Origin: Viola odorata
Taxonomy: Eukaryota > Streptophyta > Magnoliopsida > Malpighiales > Violaceae
Reading direction: 5' to 3'
Length of the DNA stretch: 64,000 bases
NCBI GenBank assembly: GCA_963691705.1
Contig: OY829538.1
Span: 15,960,443-16,024,442, forward strand
Shown: positions 10,977 to 21,038 of the stretch, in pieces
How the letters are laid out: each line of letters starts with the position of its first letter
How positions within the stretch are numbered: the first letter of the stretch is position 1
Translations under genes and position numbers: made by a program
The notes under the pieces: model-generated
Databases searched by the model: none
Told to the model about the DNA's origin: nothing
The model's input: the letters and a program-made list of their open reading frames with translations, nothing else

Positions 10977-12407
10977 GTTTGATTGGACACTTAATTTGTA
11001 TAAATTCATCATTTATTTTACCTTATTTTGATGACGATACTGCTGAAATTTGGTGTATTCTAATTTTTTTTTGTAGAAAGCAGGATAAAGAATCAAAGAA
11101 GAAGAAAAGGAACAGAAATGCCAAGAAAATAGAACAAAAATAAGGAAATGGACCAAAAGAGCAAAATGACAGTAGTTAGCGGCATGCCGCCAACGCCTTA
11201 GCGGTATGCCGCCATGGAGTCTCCTCACTAAGATAGGATTTTGGCTAGGCTTGAGGAAACAAAAAATAGTAGGCTTGGGCCACTTGACAGAGGACGCGTG
11301 TTTGCACGGCTGCTTCTAGAAGACGCGGTTGGGCAATAGCTTTGAATTTCAATTCAAACCACAAAATCAGATTAGGGGATTTGTCATTTGATTTGATTTG
11401 GTTGGGAATTTAGAATTTAAATTTAGATTAAAATTACAAATTTTAAACTAAGATTTCTCAGAGGATTTTATGGGAGAAAGAACACTATAAATACTCGCCC
11501 TCACTTTCCCTAGGAAGACACGCTCATTTTTTCAAGTAAGAATAATTTTTCAGTTTCTCAATTTATCTATTATTTTCCAATTTTCTCTCTGTCTTTATTA
11601 ACGTTTTTATTATATTTTTCTTTAGCTAAGTAAATCATTCCTGGTAAAGATTTCAAGGTTTCATAATTCTAGTATTGTGAGGTCTAAATGAGCTTTATTA
11701 ATCCTGAACTTCGCATTTCTTCTCTTTTCGGTTTCTTGTCAATTTACTCTTATTTAATTTAAACCTGGTCAACTTGAATTTTTAATCTGCATAATTATCA
11801 CGTTTCCTAACGACTTTGGAAGCTACATTATTAATAGAGATTTGTAGGTAACTAATTTGTGGCCATTCGGGACTCAATTAGGAAAAGAGAAGAATTAGGC
11901 TTATAGGGGCGAGGTGTCTCTCCCCTAGGTCTAGGGAAGGTCTCTCCCTGTTTCTATCAACCACTTGGTTAAATTCTATAAGTGAACCTTAGAATTGCTA
12001 GGGAGGTTAGGGTGCTTAATAGAGTGCCTGTTTAAGTTACTTGAGTAGGAGGATAGCAGGAAGTCTAAGTGAACCAAACTTCTATAGCCTCCCTGTGAAG
12101 TCTAGTTTTAATATCTTTGCACTGATGAACAATACATGAGAATTATGACCTTGGGTATATCTTTACTAGGAACTTATTTATCATCTGATCTTCTTTATTA
12201 TTTGTTTGTTTACTATTTCATTTGCATTTTGTTTTGTCAATTTGTTTTCATAAAACCCCCCATTTAATTGGTTTCTACCGTTTCATCTGGTCTTCGTCTT
12301 ATTTTATACTTATCTATTCTCTGTGGATCGAACCTCTTACCATTATTTATAAATTTTTGTAGTTAATGATAAGTTGTATTTATTTTTTACGGATTCGACA
12401 CCCATCA
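10977..12407 (+). repeat. Element B, second LTR (about 1,431 bp)
   Basis: It starts near gtttgattggacac and ends gattcgacacccatca. It carries a TATA box at 11486-11493 and matches 8741-9811. It is followed by a PBS and a gag-like frame, so it acts as a 5' LTR although 3'-internal sequence also precedes it. Confidence 0.8.
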
Positions 12408-12412
12408 AATTT

Positions 12413-12430
12413 TGGCGCCGTTGCTGGGAA
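12413..12430 (+). other. Primer-binding site, tRNA-Asp type (element B)
   Basis: TGGCGCCGTTGCTGGGAA lies five bases after the LTR end. It matches the Athila tRNA-Asp site with a few changes. Confidence 0.75.
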
Positions 12431-12499
12431 ATGGTCTTAAGCCTGGACCTAAAAGAAGCCCGGATTTTTTTTTCTTTTATTTAATTTTTTATTTTTTCT

Positions 12500-12728
12500 A
12501 TGATGACTAGTTTCAATTATTTCTCTCCATTAACCCATGTTTCTCAGTATTTTAATGCAAGTAGCTTTGGTGAAGGACGTGTGACAACCTTTGAAGGATG
12601 TTATGGTTCGCCACATTGGGGATATGAACCATACAATTATCCATACACATCTACTTACTCTCCCGCTTTGTGGAACCAATCAAATTTCAATTGTGGAGTG
12701 CAACCTGAACCTAACTATCACTGTACTC
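12500..12728 (+). pseudogene. Gag-position ORF fragment of element B
   Basis: Two ATGs at 12500 open a frame rich in Tyr, Phe, Asn and Ser (for example YGSPHWGYEPYNYPYTSTY). It lies about 70 bp after the PBS, where gag would start. I do not recognise the family from the sequence. The frame is cut at about 12728, where reverse-strand LTR sequence of element C begins; the last codons up to 12799 come from that LTR. Confidence 0.4.
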
Positions 12729-13795
12729 ACGTACGCTTAGAGTCTCTACTTCTCTCATGTATCAAAACCACCTCAAGTACGCTTAGAGATGATTCCTAAT
12801 CAACTAGCAACTTGCTGGTTAAAGAGTTTACTAAAATTGATTGATTATTGACTAGGGAAAACAACTTCAAACCTAGGATCCTCAGTTTTCAATCGGGTCT
12901 AAGTCAGATTAATCTTTCTTACTAGCTTCTCAGGGCTAGCAATCTACTTTGATCTTCTTGGCCCGTAAATGGCCCGGGAAAGGGTTGCCGTAATAAAAAA
13001 GAATGACACTTTCTAAAATCACTTTAACCCTAGATTGACCAAATTTAAAATAAAAAAGAGTGCAACACAACTATATTGGAGATCAATTTAAATGCATATA
13101 TAAAAATAATTAAGAACGATTAGATCTCATGCAAAACTCAAAAGCATTCTTTAAACGCTTCTACTAGGAAATATGTATTTAGCTAGGACATGCTCATGAT
13201 TGAAGAAAACAAAAGATGTAATAGCATATAATGAATCCTTCATTTCTGTGAAGAAAACGAAAGGAGCAAGGAGTTTTAAAACAAATCAGAACTAAACAGC
13301 AAAGAAGGGAACTCCTTTCTCTAAAACCCTAAGGAGACTTATACGGTTTTTCTCTCTATAAAATATCTCTAAGGAAAGAAATAGAAATAAATTCTAAAAT
13401 AAAATACTAATTGTATCTTAAGACTCTTCCTCTCTAATAAGAAGTCTAAAACCTAAGTGATGAAAGAAGTTTGCGACTTTTTTAGAGATAATCCAGCTGG
13501 AACAATTGCTTAAGACTCCTTAGGATTGTTGTCTTCAAGTATCGCAAGGAGACTTGGATTCTTTGTCTGCCAAGGAGTCTCTTCTTGGTCTCATTCTTAG
13601 TCATGAGACCAACCAAGAAAGGTGTCTGCACAACTTCACCTAGATTTGACTCTTTTATGCCATTTTTCCTCTTTTTATTGCTCCAAAGTTGTTTTATGAA
13701 AATATAGAGAAATTCATTCCTAATCAGTAGAATCACCATCTAAATTGCATGAAAATAGATGGTAAAAACAGCTACAAAATATATATAATCACCCT
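12729..13795 (-). repeat. Athila-type LTR fragment (element C family)
   Basis: This matches the LTR at 14510-16600 once the hAT insertion there is removed. Shared landmarks are 'cctcaagtacgcttagagatgattc' and 'agaatgacact'. Orientation is minus. The LTR end (the counterpart of 14141-14510) is missing at the junction with element B. No coding content. Confidence 0.75.
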
Positions 13796-14140
13796 CTTTC
13801 TTCTAAATGCTTTTAACTACTATTTTCTGCAAGCAAGGGAAAAAATAGTACTTTTCAGTAGCATCAAGATAGAAAAATAATATCATTTAGATAAGAAAAA
13901 GTAGTTGAAAGAGAAAATAATCAACCTTCATTAATAATTGTTTGTTTAACTACCCCTTCATACTCATTTTTTTTGTTCAATTACTCTCCCTTTCTTTACG
14001 GAAAGGTTGCAGATGTATCACGTCATTAGTTGTTGCCACTTGACAATAATCAACACGTCATGATGTGACACATATTTTGGTAACGTGTCACTTGTCAAGT
14101 GACGTTTTAGTGTTGATGTGATACTTTTTAGATGAAAAAT
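13796..14140. other. Spacer with an imperfect inverted repeat
   Basis: No gene seen. The segment contains arms gtatcacgtca...ccacttgac (about 14011-14043) and gtcaagtgacg...gatgtgatac (about 14094-14126) in inverted orientation. It could be a small MITE-like remnant or a degraded leader of element C. Confidence 0.35.
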
Positions 14141-14985
14141 TGATGGGCGAGACTTCGTCAAAAATAATTAATAAATACAACTCACTACTAAGAACAAGTT
14201 TATTGTAAATAACATATAAGAGGTTCGTCCACAAAGAGTAAAGGTATGATTATTGTGAATGCTTGTAAATACCAGATGTAATACTAAGCTGAAATCGGGA
14301 GGGATTTTGTTTAAAACTAAAGACTGAAAAGAAAATAAAGCGATTAAAACTTCTAGGCCAAGAATATATTCTTGGATAAGAAATAGATCAAGAGCGAAAC
14401 AATCAGAGTAAGAATTCATAGTAGAAGCTTAGCAAGATATGAAACATGAGCAGCAATCATCGATGCAGGGGTATTCATCGTCAATCTACAGAGTTTCTAT
14501 AGGATCAAGGTACGCTTATGACCCCTACTTCCCTCCTATATCAAAACCACCTCAAGTACGCTTAGAGATGATTCATAATCAACTAGCACCTTGCTAGTTA
14601 AAGGGTTTACTAAAATTGATTGATGATTGATTAGGGGAAGATAACTCCAAACCTAGGATCCTTGGTTGTTAATAGTGACTAAATCATATTAACCTTTCTA
14701 ACTAGCTTCTTAGGGCTAGTTATCTACTTCGATCCTCTTAGTCCGTAAATGGCCCAGAAAGGATTCCCGTAACCAAAAAGAATGACACTTGCAAGTAGGG
14801 GTGTACATTTGACTCGCCCAACCCACCAACCCGCCAACCCGACTCGACTCAAACTAGAAAATAGTAAAAATCACAGACTCAGTTATGCATAACCGACCCG
14901 TATGTTCAGGTATGAGTCGGTGGCCGGTCGAATTTTCAAACTAATTAACTAAACCCGATCCGACCCGCCAACTAATTAACCTAGG

Positions 14986-14993
14986 TATAAATA
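14986..14993 (+). promoter_or_regulatory. TATA box upstream of the captured FAS1 fragment
   Basis: TATAAATA is followed by a long CT-rich leader (15000-15125) that includes a 36-bp tandem duplication. This is the usual layout of a plant promoter and 5' UTR. The first ATG downstream (15144) is in a different frame from the FAS1 coding sequence. Confidence 0.45.
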
Positions 14994-15133
14994 CTCTCAT
15001 TTCTTCCTTCGTTCTTTCCTTTTCTTTTCTGGCTGCTTTCTTCTTTCCTTTCCTTTTCTTTTCTGGCTGCTTTCTTCTTTCCTTTCCTTTCCTTCTCTCT
15101 TTTCTTCTTTCATTCTTCTTTATTCTTCCTCGT

Positions 15134-15441
15134 CGCTGCCACCATGCCACCTCCATCCTCTCTGCCTCTGACCTTTCCGCCCTCATCCCTCTCTCCGCCA
15201 CTCTCTTCATCCCAGCGGACGACTCTCTTCCTCCGACCAATGCCGCTGATGCCTTCCCCGCCACAATGGACCCTTATCTCTTCCCCTACCACATCATCCC
15301 TCACCGCCTCACCTTCGCTAATCTCAGCCTCTTCAAGCCTCTCTCCCGCCTCCCAACCCTCCTCCCTTCCAGATCCATCCTCATCACCAACACTTCCTTC
15401 TCCAATTTCACCCTCGACGGCTCCCGCATCACCAACCTAGA
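15134..15441 (+). pseudogene. Fasciclin (FAS1) domain fragment captured from a host gene
   Basis: Translated in the frame starting at 15134, the sequence shows the order of a plant FAS1 domain. An H1-like strand (ATLFIPADDSL) is followed by the conserved Tyr-His region (LFPYHIIPHRLTF), then LPTLLPSRSILIT and SNFTLDG. FAS1 domains occur in cell-wall and plasma-membrane adhesion proteins such as the fasciclin-like arabinogalactan proteins. No ATG exists in this frame upstream; the first is Met at 15266, so the normal signal peptide and start are missing. The frame runs into a GTTGTT-rich stretch and stops at 15497. It is a truncated gene copy inside a hAT element, not a functional gene. Confidence 0.75.
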
Positions 15442-16617
15442 TCCATTGATTTTTGTTGTTGTTGTCGTTGTTAGTGGACTGGTGGTGGTGATTAATTGAC
15501 TCTATATTCTTGTACAGGATGTGATAGTGAATTAGTTTTATAATCTGATGCTTAGATGATGATTGCGAGAATCAATAAAATGCTGTCATTTTTTTCATGT
15601 ATACTCTTTGATCATTCTCCTCTTGCAGTATAATTCCTTCATTTCTCCTACATAAAAATTTTCTATTTGCAAATTTTGTTTACTTTTCATCAGACATTTT
15701 TCTAGGTTTCTATAGCATCATCGTTGGTTCCTTTTTCTTTTTTCTGACCTGCCAAACCCGTCAACTCGTGGTTAACCGACCCGACCCGACCTACCCGCCA
15801 ACCCACGGTTATAGCTTGAAAATTCAATCCAAACTGACCCACTTAATTTGTGGCGGGTCGGTGGTGGTTTTGGGCCAAAATTGACCCGACCTGACCCGTA
15901 TACACCCCTACTTGCAGGATCAAAATAACTCTAGACTAGCTAGATCTAAAATCAAAAGGAAAACGCAATACAATTATTATGGAGATCGATTAAATGTAGA
16001 TTTAAAGATTAATAAAGAACAATTAGATCTCATGCAGACTCATGATCATGCTTTACACTCTTCTACTATAAGGATGTATTTAACTACTCATACTCATGTT
16101 TAAAGAAAACAAAAGAAACGAAGGAGCAAAGTTCTAGAATACGAGAATAGAAGTAAAAACCAAGAGAAGGGACAAAGACCCATTTCTCAAAGTCCTAGGG
16201 AGACTATATATAGTTTCCTCCCTCCATAGTATCTCTAAAATAAATAAATAATAAATTCTAATTAAACTTTAATTGTATTTGATCACTCTTCCTCTTCGAT
16301 TAAAAGGCAAAAAAACTATGATAAAGAAGGAAGGACACAACTCTAACTCTTCTACAAATAAGCCAACAATTGCAATCGCATTAGACTCCTTCTTCAAGGA
16401 TTGCTGGGAAGGACGGGATTCTCTGCCAACCAAGATGGCTCCTCTTGGTCAAGGGATCAGCCAAGAAAGGTGTTCGCATTAGACTCATTTTTCACTCTTT
16501 GCTCTTTAAGACTGCTTTTAGCGAAAGCTATGGAAATCATACTCATATCAGTAGAATCATCATTCAGGATGCATGAAAAAAGGAGGTAAAACTAACACAA
16601 ATTAAGCTCAATCAAAT

Positions 16618-17985
16618 CCCCTACACATAGACCAATGCTTGCCCCTAAGCATTCAAACAAAAACAAAAACATAAAAACACAATAACAAAAATAGTAACCC
16701 ACGTTTTGACTCAAAGATGAACCTCAACACAGAACATACATAAACACTTCACTCTCCAAATCCATCCTAGATTAACAAACCATATTTAATACCCAAGCAT
16801 CTCACCTATCATAATAGCACCATAAAACAGTTGGAGGAACAAAACATTTAATTATATTTTTATTGTCTTAGCCATTAATCTAAAAACATATAGAGTTGTT
16901 GACACATACAATTGCGCATTCACAAGACAAAACCTTAAACACATAAGCCCAGATAGTTGCCAAGTCATGCCTGCATTGAGGTATTTTCTTTGCCCACATT
17001 GGAGTATTTATTTGCACTTTTTTATTTTTCTTTTTATTTTTCTTTTTTTTTGGCAGTGCATTCTTTGAATCTTTTCTTTTCTTTGCTTCACAGTTCATAT
17101 AACATAGAAAGTTCAAGCATTGGACACCCTCGGCTTAGCTTTTTCAGCCCGGTAATAAGGGATCAGCTAAATGCACTTTGGGGAGTTTCGCCTATTTAAG
17201 GGGTGATAGTACCGAATTACCAACATCGTGCAACCCCGTTAGTTCTAGTGGTGCCCACAATCACAAGTAAGGAATTGAAAGACTCTCAATCAGTGCAAAA
17301 TTAAAAACTAACAACTCTATATTTTCTGGATAGTTCAATTATTTTTTTTCATGACAAAATAACATTCTTGGCCAAGAAAGTTTTTCTGGTGTTCCTCCAA
17401 CAACTCTCCTAAGCTCCAAGCTAAAATAATCATGGGTCTAGTATTAGACAAATTAGCATTAGAGATATGCAGTTACTAGTATTGAACATATTACACTCAT
17501 ACGGTTACCCTGTTAATAAAATATAGATTTGACTAGTGAAGTGTCATGGCATTTAAAGTGTTGAGATAAATTTTTAAGAGAAAAAAGGAATTTTGATTTT
17601 CAGGCATCATAGTAAAAACACAAAACATACAAGTTCTATCCTAGAAACACAAAAAAATCAAAAGGGAAAATCATGCAAAAACTTAAGAATAAAATCTAAA
17701 ACTGTAAAAATTTAACTAACACATGCATCAACATTTAAACACACAAAATACTGTAAACACATAAAATCACAATAAAAAATATTTACAAGAAGAAAACCCT
17801 CCCTCACACTTATTTGACACATTGTCCTCAATGTGTAGGAGAGGTAAAACACAAACACAAAAAAAAGTCATGGAGGTTGGTGGCAGCACTTTCTAGGTTC
17901 CTAGACTTAATAGCTAACAGTGTTATCAGGGACCCTAGGACCATTTTGTTCTTAGAAGCAGCGAACTGCTTGGCCAACCAATACC
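16618..17985 (-). other. 3' internal region of element C, non-coding
   Basis: On the minus strand this holds the block 'cattgaggacaatgtgtc' (around 17810-17835), common upstream of 3' LTRs in Athila/Tat elements, then AT-rich sequence, then a purine tract (atgtgtagggg, about 16618-16628) before the LTR. No convincing coding frame. Confidence 0.6.
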
Positions 17986-18570
17986 CTAAACTGACTTTTT
18001 GTCAATTTGCATGCACCAAAGGATAAAAAGTTCAGTTTTATAAAGAGCACCAGACATGTTGCTCTTACTATAAAAATTGATACATAGGGGTCTATACAAT
18101 ATCCTAAGGGTTGGGTCATGAAGCATATGTTCTTTAGAGTACTTAGTGAAGTGAGCCTTTGGGTCACCAATGAGGGACATAAAGGCTCCATCAGCATACA
18201 AATCAAGTTTTTCTTTACCTTTAACAGCTAGCGTGTTAAAATCAAACCATAAAGTTGAATAAAATTCCAAACACAGCTTAGTGTAAACAAAATTATCAAC
18301 AAAAAATACAGACTCCCAACATATATCATGCATCATTTTCTTTAATCTAGCAGACAAGCCTAGATTATCTAGCAATTCAAAATCAAGTAAGGTGCAAGGT
18401 CTAAGCTCGGATGTAAGGCGAGATTGAAGTCTCTCTTATCATCCAGTGATTCCAATTTAAGCCAACTACTGAGTTTAGAAAGTGGAAGGATTATCTTGGT
18501 GAGTTTGGTGGTTTGGCTAGATCTAGCGTGAAGTTCCAACTCTTCTTCTTCGAGCTCTGGCTCTGTCGCA
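17986..18570 (-). pseudogene. ATHILA ORF-1-like protein, C-terminal part, interrupted by element F
   Basis: The minus-strand frame from 18375 to 17986 encodes 129 residues (landmarks LSARLKKMMHDICWESVFFV, CLEFYSTLWFDFN, SLIGDPKAHF). These resemble the extra protein encoded between pol and the 3' LTR of Athila elements (Pfam ATHILA ORF-1 family). An upstream piece in another frame (about 18376-18570, landmark ELEEEELELHARSS) appears to be the same protein after a frameshift. The gene is cut at 18571, where the LTR of element F begins after a possible 5-bp target (GTAGC). The function of these proteins is unknown, with an envelope-like role proposed from position. Confidence 0.65.
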
Positions 18571-18575
18571 GTAGC

Positions 18576-19152
18576 TGATAAGATTCGGACTCTTTGCTGA
18601 AGGGTAGTAGAGGAATATGGTTCTTGGGGTCGGTTGTCCTTGCCGCCCGACGTACCTGCAAAGCGCCGAAGGGGGTCTTCGGCGTAAACACTCCGATGCT
18701 TAAGTCAGTAAGAGCTATGGAAATAGCAGAGCTTTGGCCAGGAATCTTAGGCTTACCTTCCTTCTTTGTTGCGGAGGTATTTATAGGCAAAAGTGGAGTA
18801 TTTCTAGGTGATCTCGGTCACAAGGTGCTACCGCGCCCGTTAGGGGGGGTTAGAGTTCCCCGCTGATAAAGTGTACTATCGTTGCGTTAGATATATGTAT
18901 GGGGGTAGGCGTTACCTAGGTAAGGCAATGCCTATGCTTCTCACGGGATGTCTGGTTTGGCCTAGGATGGGATAGCGCCATGTGTCACGATGAAGTGACG
19001 TGTGGGGCCCTCTCGCTGATGTCGACCATCCCAGTGTTAGTCACGTAGAGAGAGGTGATAGCCTCGATGCTGTCAGAGCGGTAGGAACATCAGCTTTACC
19101 CCCACCGTGGTATAAGACGAAAATGCCCTTGTCATTAGGAGTATTGTTATCA
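18576..19152 (-). repeat. 3' LTR of Tat-type element F, 577 bp
   Basis: On the minus strand it starts TGATAACAATACTCC and ends CCGAATCTTATCA, giving inverted ends TGATAA/TTATCA as in element D. It carries a minus-strand TATA box (18778-18785 as TATTTATA on +) and, near its end, the block 'gcgctttgcaggtac', which is also in D's LTRs. The 38 bases before it match those before D's 3' LTR. Confidence 0.8.
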
Positions 19153-19296
19153 CAAGCCCAACCGAAAATGAGCCCGAGTGTTTACCAAGGGCTACCGCTT
19201 CATCTTTAATCTTGCCAAGTCAACTAGTTTTTCACATGTAGAGATGATCCGTTTGTTGAGAAATATATTTCTTCCAACCGTCGTTCTTCTCTGGTC

Positions 19297-19304
19297 TATA
19301 AATT
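19297..19304 (+). promoter_or_regulatory. TATA-like box upstream of the antisense ORF at 19367
   Basis: TATAAATT lies 63 bp upstream of the ATG on the + strand, opposite to the direction of element F, followed by a pyrimidine-rich leader. Confidence 0.35.
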
Positions 19305-19366
19305 ATCTTTTTGTCGCGCTGGCTTTTTTTCACAACCATTTCTGCATTTCCTTTGATTTTTTGACT

Positions 19367-19750
19367 ATGGAAGATCCTACAAAGACCTTTCTGATCTCGA
19401 AGGTGCACAGCCTGAAGAATCTCACTGAGTCTGACATTGGTTTCCTAGGGACCATGCTGACCAAAACCTCTGAGGATGTCCTAGAGCTTCAAGGAATGAT
19501 GACCCCTTTGCTGTCCAGGCAAAGGGTTGCTTCTATGGAAGATTTCAATCCTATACAGAATGTGTCAAAGCTGGTTGTTACGGTCTCTCGCATCGAGGTG
19601 ACCATCACTATGCTGCAGCATAGGAAAGACCTGCTGGTATGCTGCTTGAAGGGCATGAGGGTTTCTTTCGCCGAACTGTCCTTAGTAGCGGATGCTCTGA
19701 GGGAGATTCCTACTGCCCTTGAGGATGACGATGTTGGGTCCCATGCTTGA
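19367..19750 (+). CDS. Antisense additional ORF of element F, 127 aa, unknown
   Basis: I chose the ATG at 19367 (MEDPTKTFLISK...), which follows a TATA-like box and a CT-rich leader, over the in-frame start farther upstream, whose extension lies in LTR-proximal sequence. The product is a small, Leu-rich, probably helical protein with an acidic end (LEDDDVGSHA). I do not recognise a domain. It is on the strand opposite to element F, close to F's 3' LTR. Additional antisense ORFs between pol and the 3' LTR are known in Tat-lineage elements. Whether it is translated is not known. Confidence 0.45.
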   Translation: MEDPTKTFLISKVHSLKNLTESDIGFLGTMLTKTSEDVLELQGMMTPLLSRQRVASMEDFNPIQNVSKLVVTVSRIEVTITMLQHRKDLLVCCLKGMRVSFAELSLVADALREIPTALEDDDVGSHA

Positions 19751-20251
19751 CCATTGGTCATTGTCTCTTTGTATTTACATTTTCTGTGTACGCGCTTGAG
19801 CGCTTAGGCCGTTCAGGCCATTATTAAATAAAATGTCGCCTCCATTATTGCTCTATCTTCTACCTTTCATATCTTGCTGTTTGTTGCTCTACTCAGGTAC
19901 GGTTGCTATAAGCCTAACCGAAAATGAGTCTCCTCTGGAATAAAGTGCTTTAATGCCTAAATTAGCAATAAATGTTCACTCGGTCGTTCCTTGCGCCGCG
20001 TTCCCCGTGGTGGGTGATTGGGCAGTTTTTTGGTGCCTTTTGATTGGTGCAGTTCTCGAGCAGTTGATCGCGCTGTATCAGATTCTACAATTATGATTGT
20101 TCCTCTCTAGGCGTACTTATTGCTTTCAAGGGACACGCGACGAGATCGGGGTACCTTTTTGGCTCAACTATTTAATGGGGTTTTCTTTCCCTTTTCCTGT
20201 TCACCTTCTTCTTCTTATTTCTTTTCCTGGATTATTTCAATTCCGCATCAT
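19751..20251 (+). other. Spacer between antisense ORFs of element F
   Basis: No gene seen. Near 19912-19936 it contains a partial third copy of the pre-LTR block ('taagcctaaccgaaaatgag') that precedes F's LTR at 19153-19175. A TATTTAAT string (20169-20176) lies 76 bp before the next ATG. Confidence 0.4.
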
Positions 20252-20617
20252 ATGGAGATTGTTGAGCGCAAGACTCCACTTACTCCCCCAACTTCCCCAG
20301 TTTCCGATGATCCTCCTTCTCTTCCTTGTCTGAAGAGGCAATTCCCTTGCCGCGAAGGTCGCAAAAGGTCGAGAAGGATGGCCTCTAAAGCGGTTAACGT
20401 TCCTTCCGCTTTCTCCGCGCGAAAGGATAATGAACGATTTCCTCCTGTCAATCCCGTCTTGGAAAAAGATTCTCCTCATGACGCAGATTCTGAAGCGACG
20501 GTTGCTAACGTAGTAGAAAGGGTTGACGAACCTTTTCCTCCTTACAACGGAGGTCTACCGCTCTCGGATGATGACGACATTTTTTACTATGACATATACT
20601 GGCCTGATGAGGATTAG
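20252..20617 (+). CDS. Antisense additional ORF of element F, 121 aa, unknown
   Basis: It starts at ATG 20252 (MEIVERKTPLTPPTSPVSDD). Visible features are a Pro/Ser-rich N-terminus, a basic cluster (REGRKRSRRM) that could act as a nuclear localisation signal, and a strongly acidic, aromatic C-terminus (DDDDIFYYDIYWPDED). I recognise no family. It is uninterrupted and is in line with the other + strand ORFs between F's LTR and the Transposase_28-like ORF, so it may be part of the same antisense set. It could also be a chance frame. Confidence 0.4.
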   Translation: MEIVERKTPLTPPTSPVSDDPPSLPCLKRQFPCREGRKRSRRMASKAVNVPSAFSARKDNERFPPVNPVLEKDSPHDADSEATVANVVERVDEPFPPYNGGLPLSDDDDIFYYDIYWPDED

Positions 20618-21038
20618 TGCCCTAGTGTTAGGTGCACTGTAGATGCCGTATGGCTTTTAATGAATGAACTGATGTTTTTTCTTTCTTTTGCCGTTGTGCT
20701 CTCTTGTTAGTGTTTTCATTTTGTTGATGACTGATATGAAGGCGTTAGCCTCACTGAGTCAAGCGTTCTGTGATTGTTTTGACTCGGCCAATCATTAACT
20801 GCCGCTTGGTAGATCGTGGCAAATAACTGCTTGCTTCTAACACCTGAGCATGATTCCACGTGGCCCACTTCTTTTACACATGTCCTTGCGCGACTGGTAA
20901 TTCAATTAATGCAGTGACATTCGGTCCGTGGTAATTATCAAATTTTCTCCCTTCTCTCTATTTTCTCTAGAAAAGCTTCTGGTCCGTCCTCCGCCCTTCG
21001 CCATTCATCCTTTTAAATTTTCTGTTCATTAGCTTACT
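20618..21038 (+). other. Spacer and possible promoter/leader of the next antisense ORF
   Basis: No coding frame. The stretch ends in a CT-rich leader before ATG 21039, similar in layout to the leader before the related ORF at 41167. Confidence 0.4.

Larger units (their letters stand above)
14796..15910. mobile_element. hAT-type element carrying a host FAS1 gene fragment
   Basis: The ends are TAGGGGTGTACA and the inverted TGTATACACCCCTA. An 8-bp target duplication CTTGCAAG / CTTGCAGG (14788-14795, 15911-15918) flanks it with one mismatch. Short TAGGGGTG-type inverted ends plus 8-bp duplications are hAT hallmarks. Subterminal regions are rich in CCGACCCG-type motifs (14810-14970, 15745-15900). 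No transposase frame is present, so it is non-autonomous. The centre carries part of a fasciclin-domain gene with a TATA box. It sits inside the LTR of element C. Confidence 0.85.
14141..16617 (-). repeat. 3' LTR of Athila-type element C (contains hAT insertion)
   Basis: On the minus strand the LTR runs from 16617 to 14141 and ends ...GAAGTCTCGCCCATCA, the typical end for this group. Without the hAT element and one duplicated target site it is about 1,354 bp, close to the A and B LTRs. It is preceded (higher coordinates) by a polypurine-like tract and the 3' internal region, which makes it the 3' LTR. Confidence 0.8.

Noticed and set aside
15144..15440. 98-codon Pro/Ser/Thr-rich + strand frame starting at ATG 15144
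   Set aside because: It is the wrong frame of the FAS1 fragment; the overlapping frame gives the recognisable domain.
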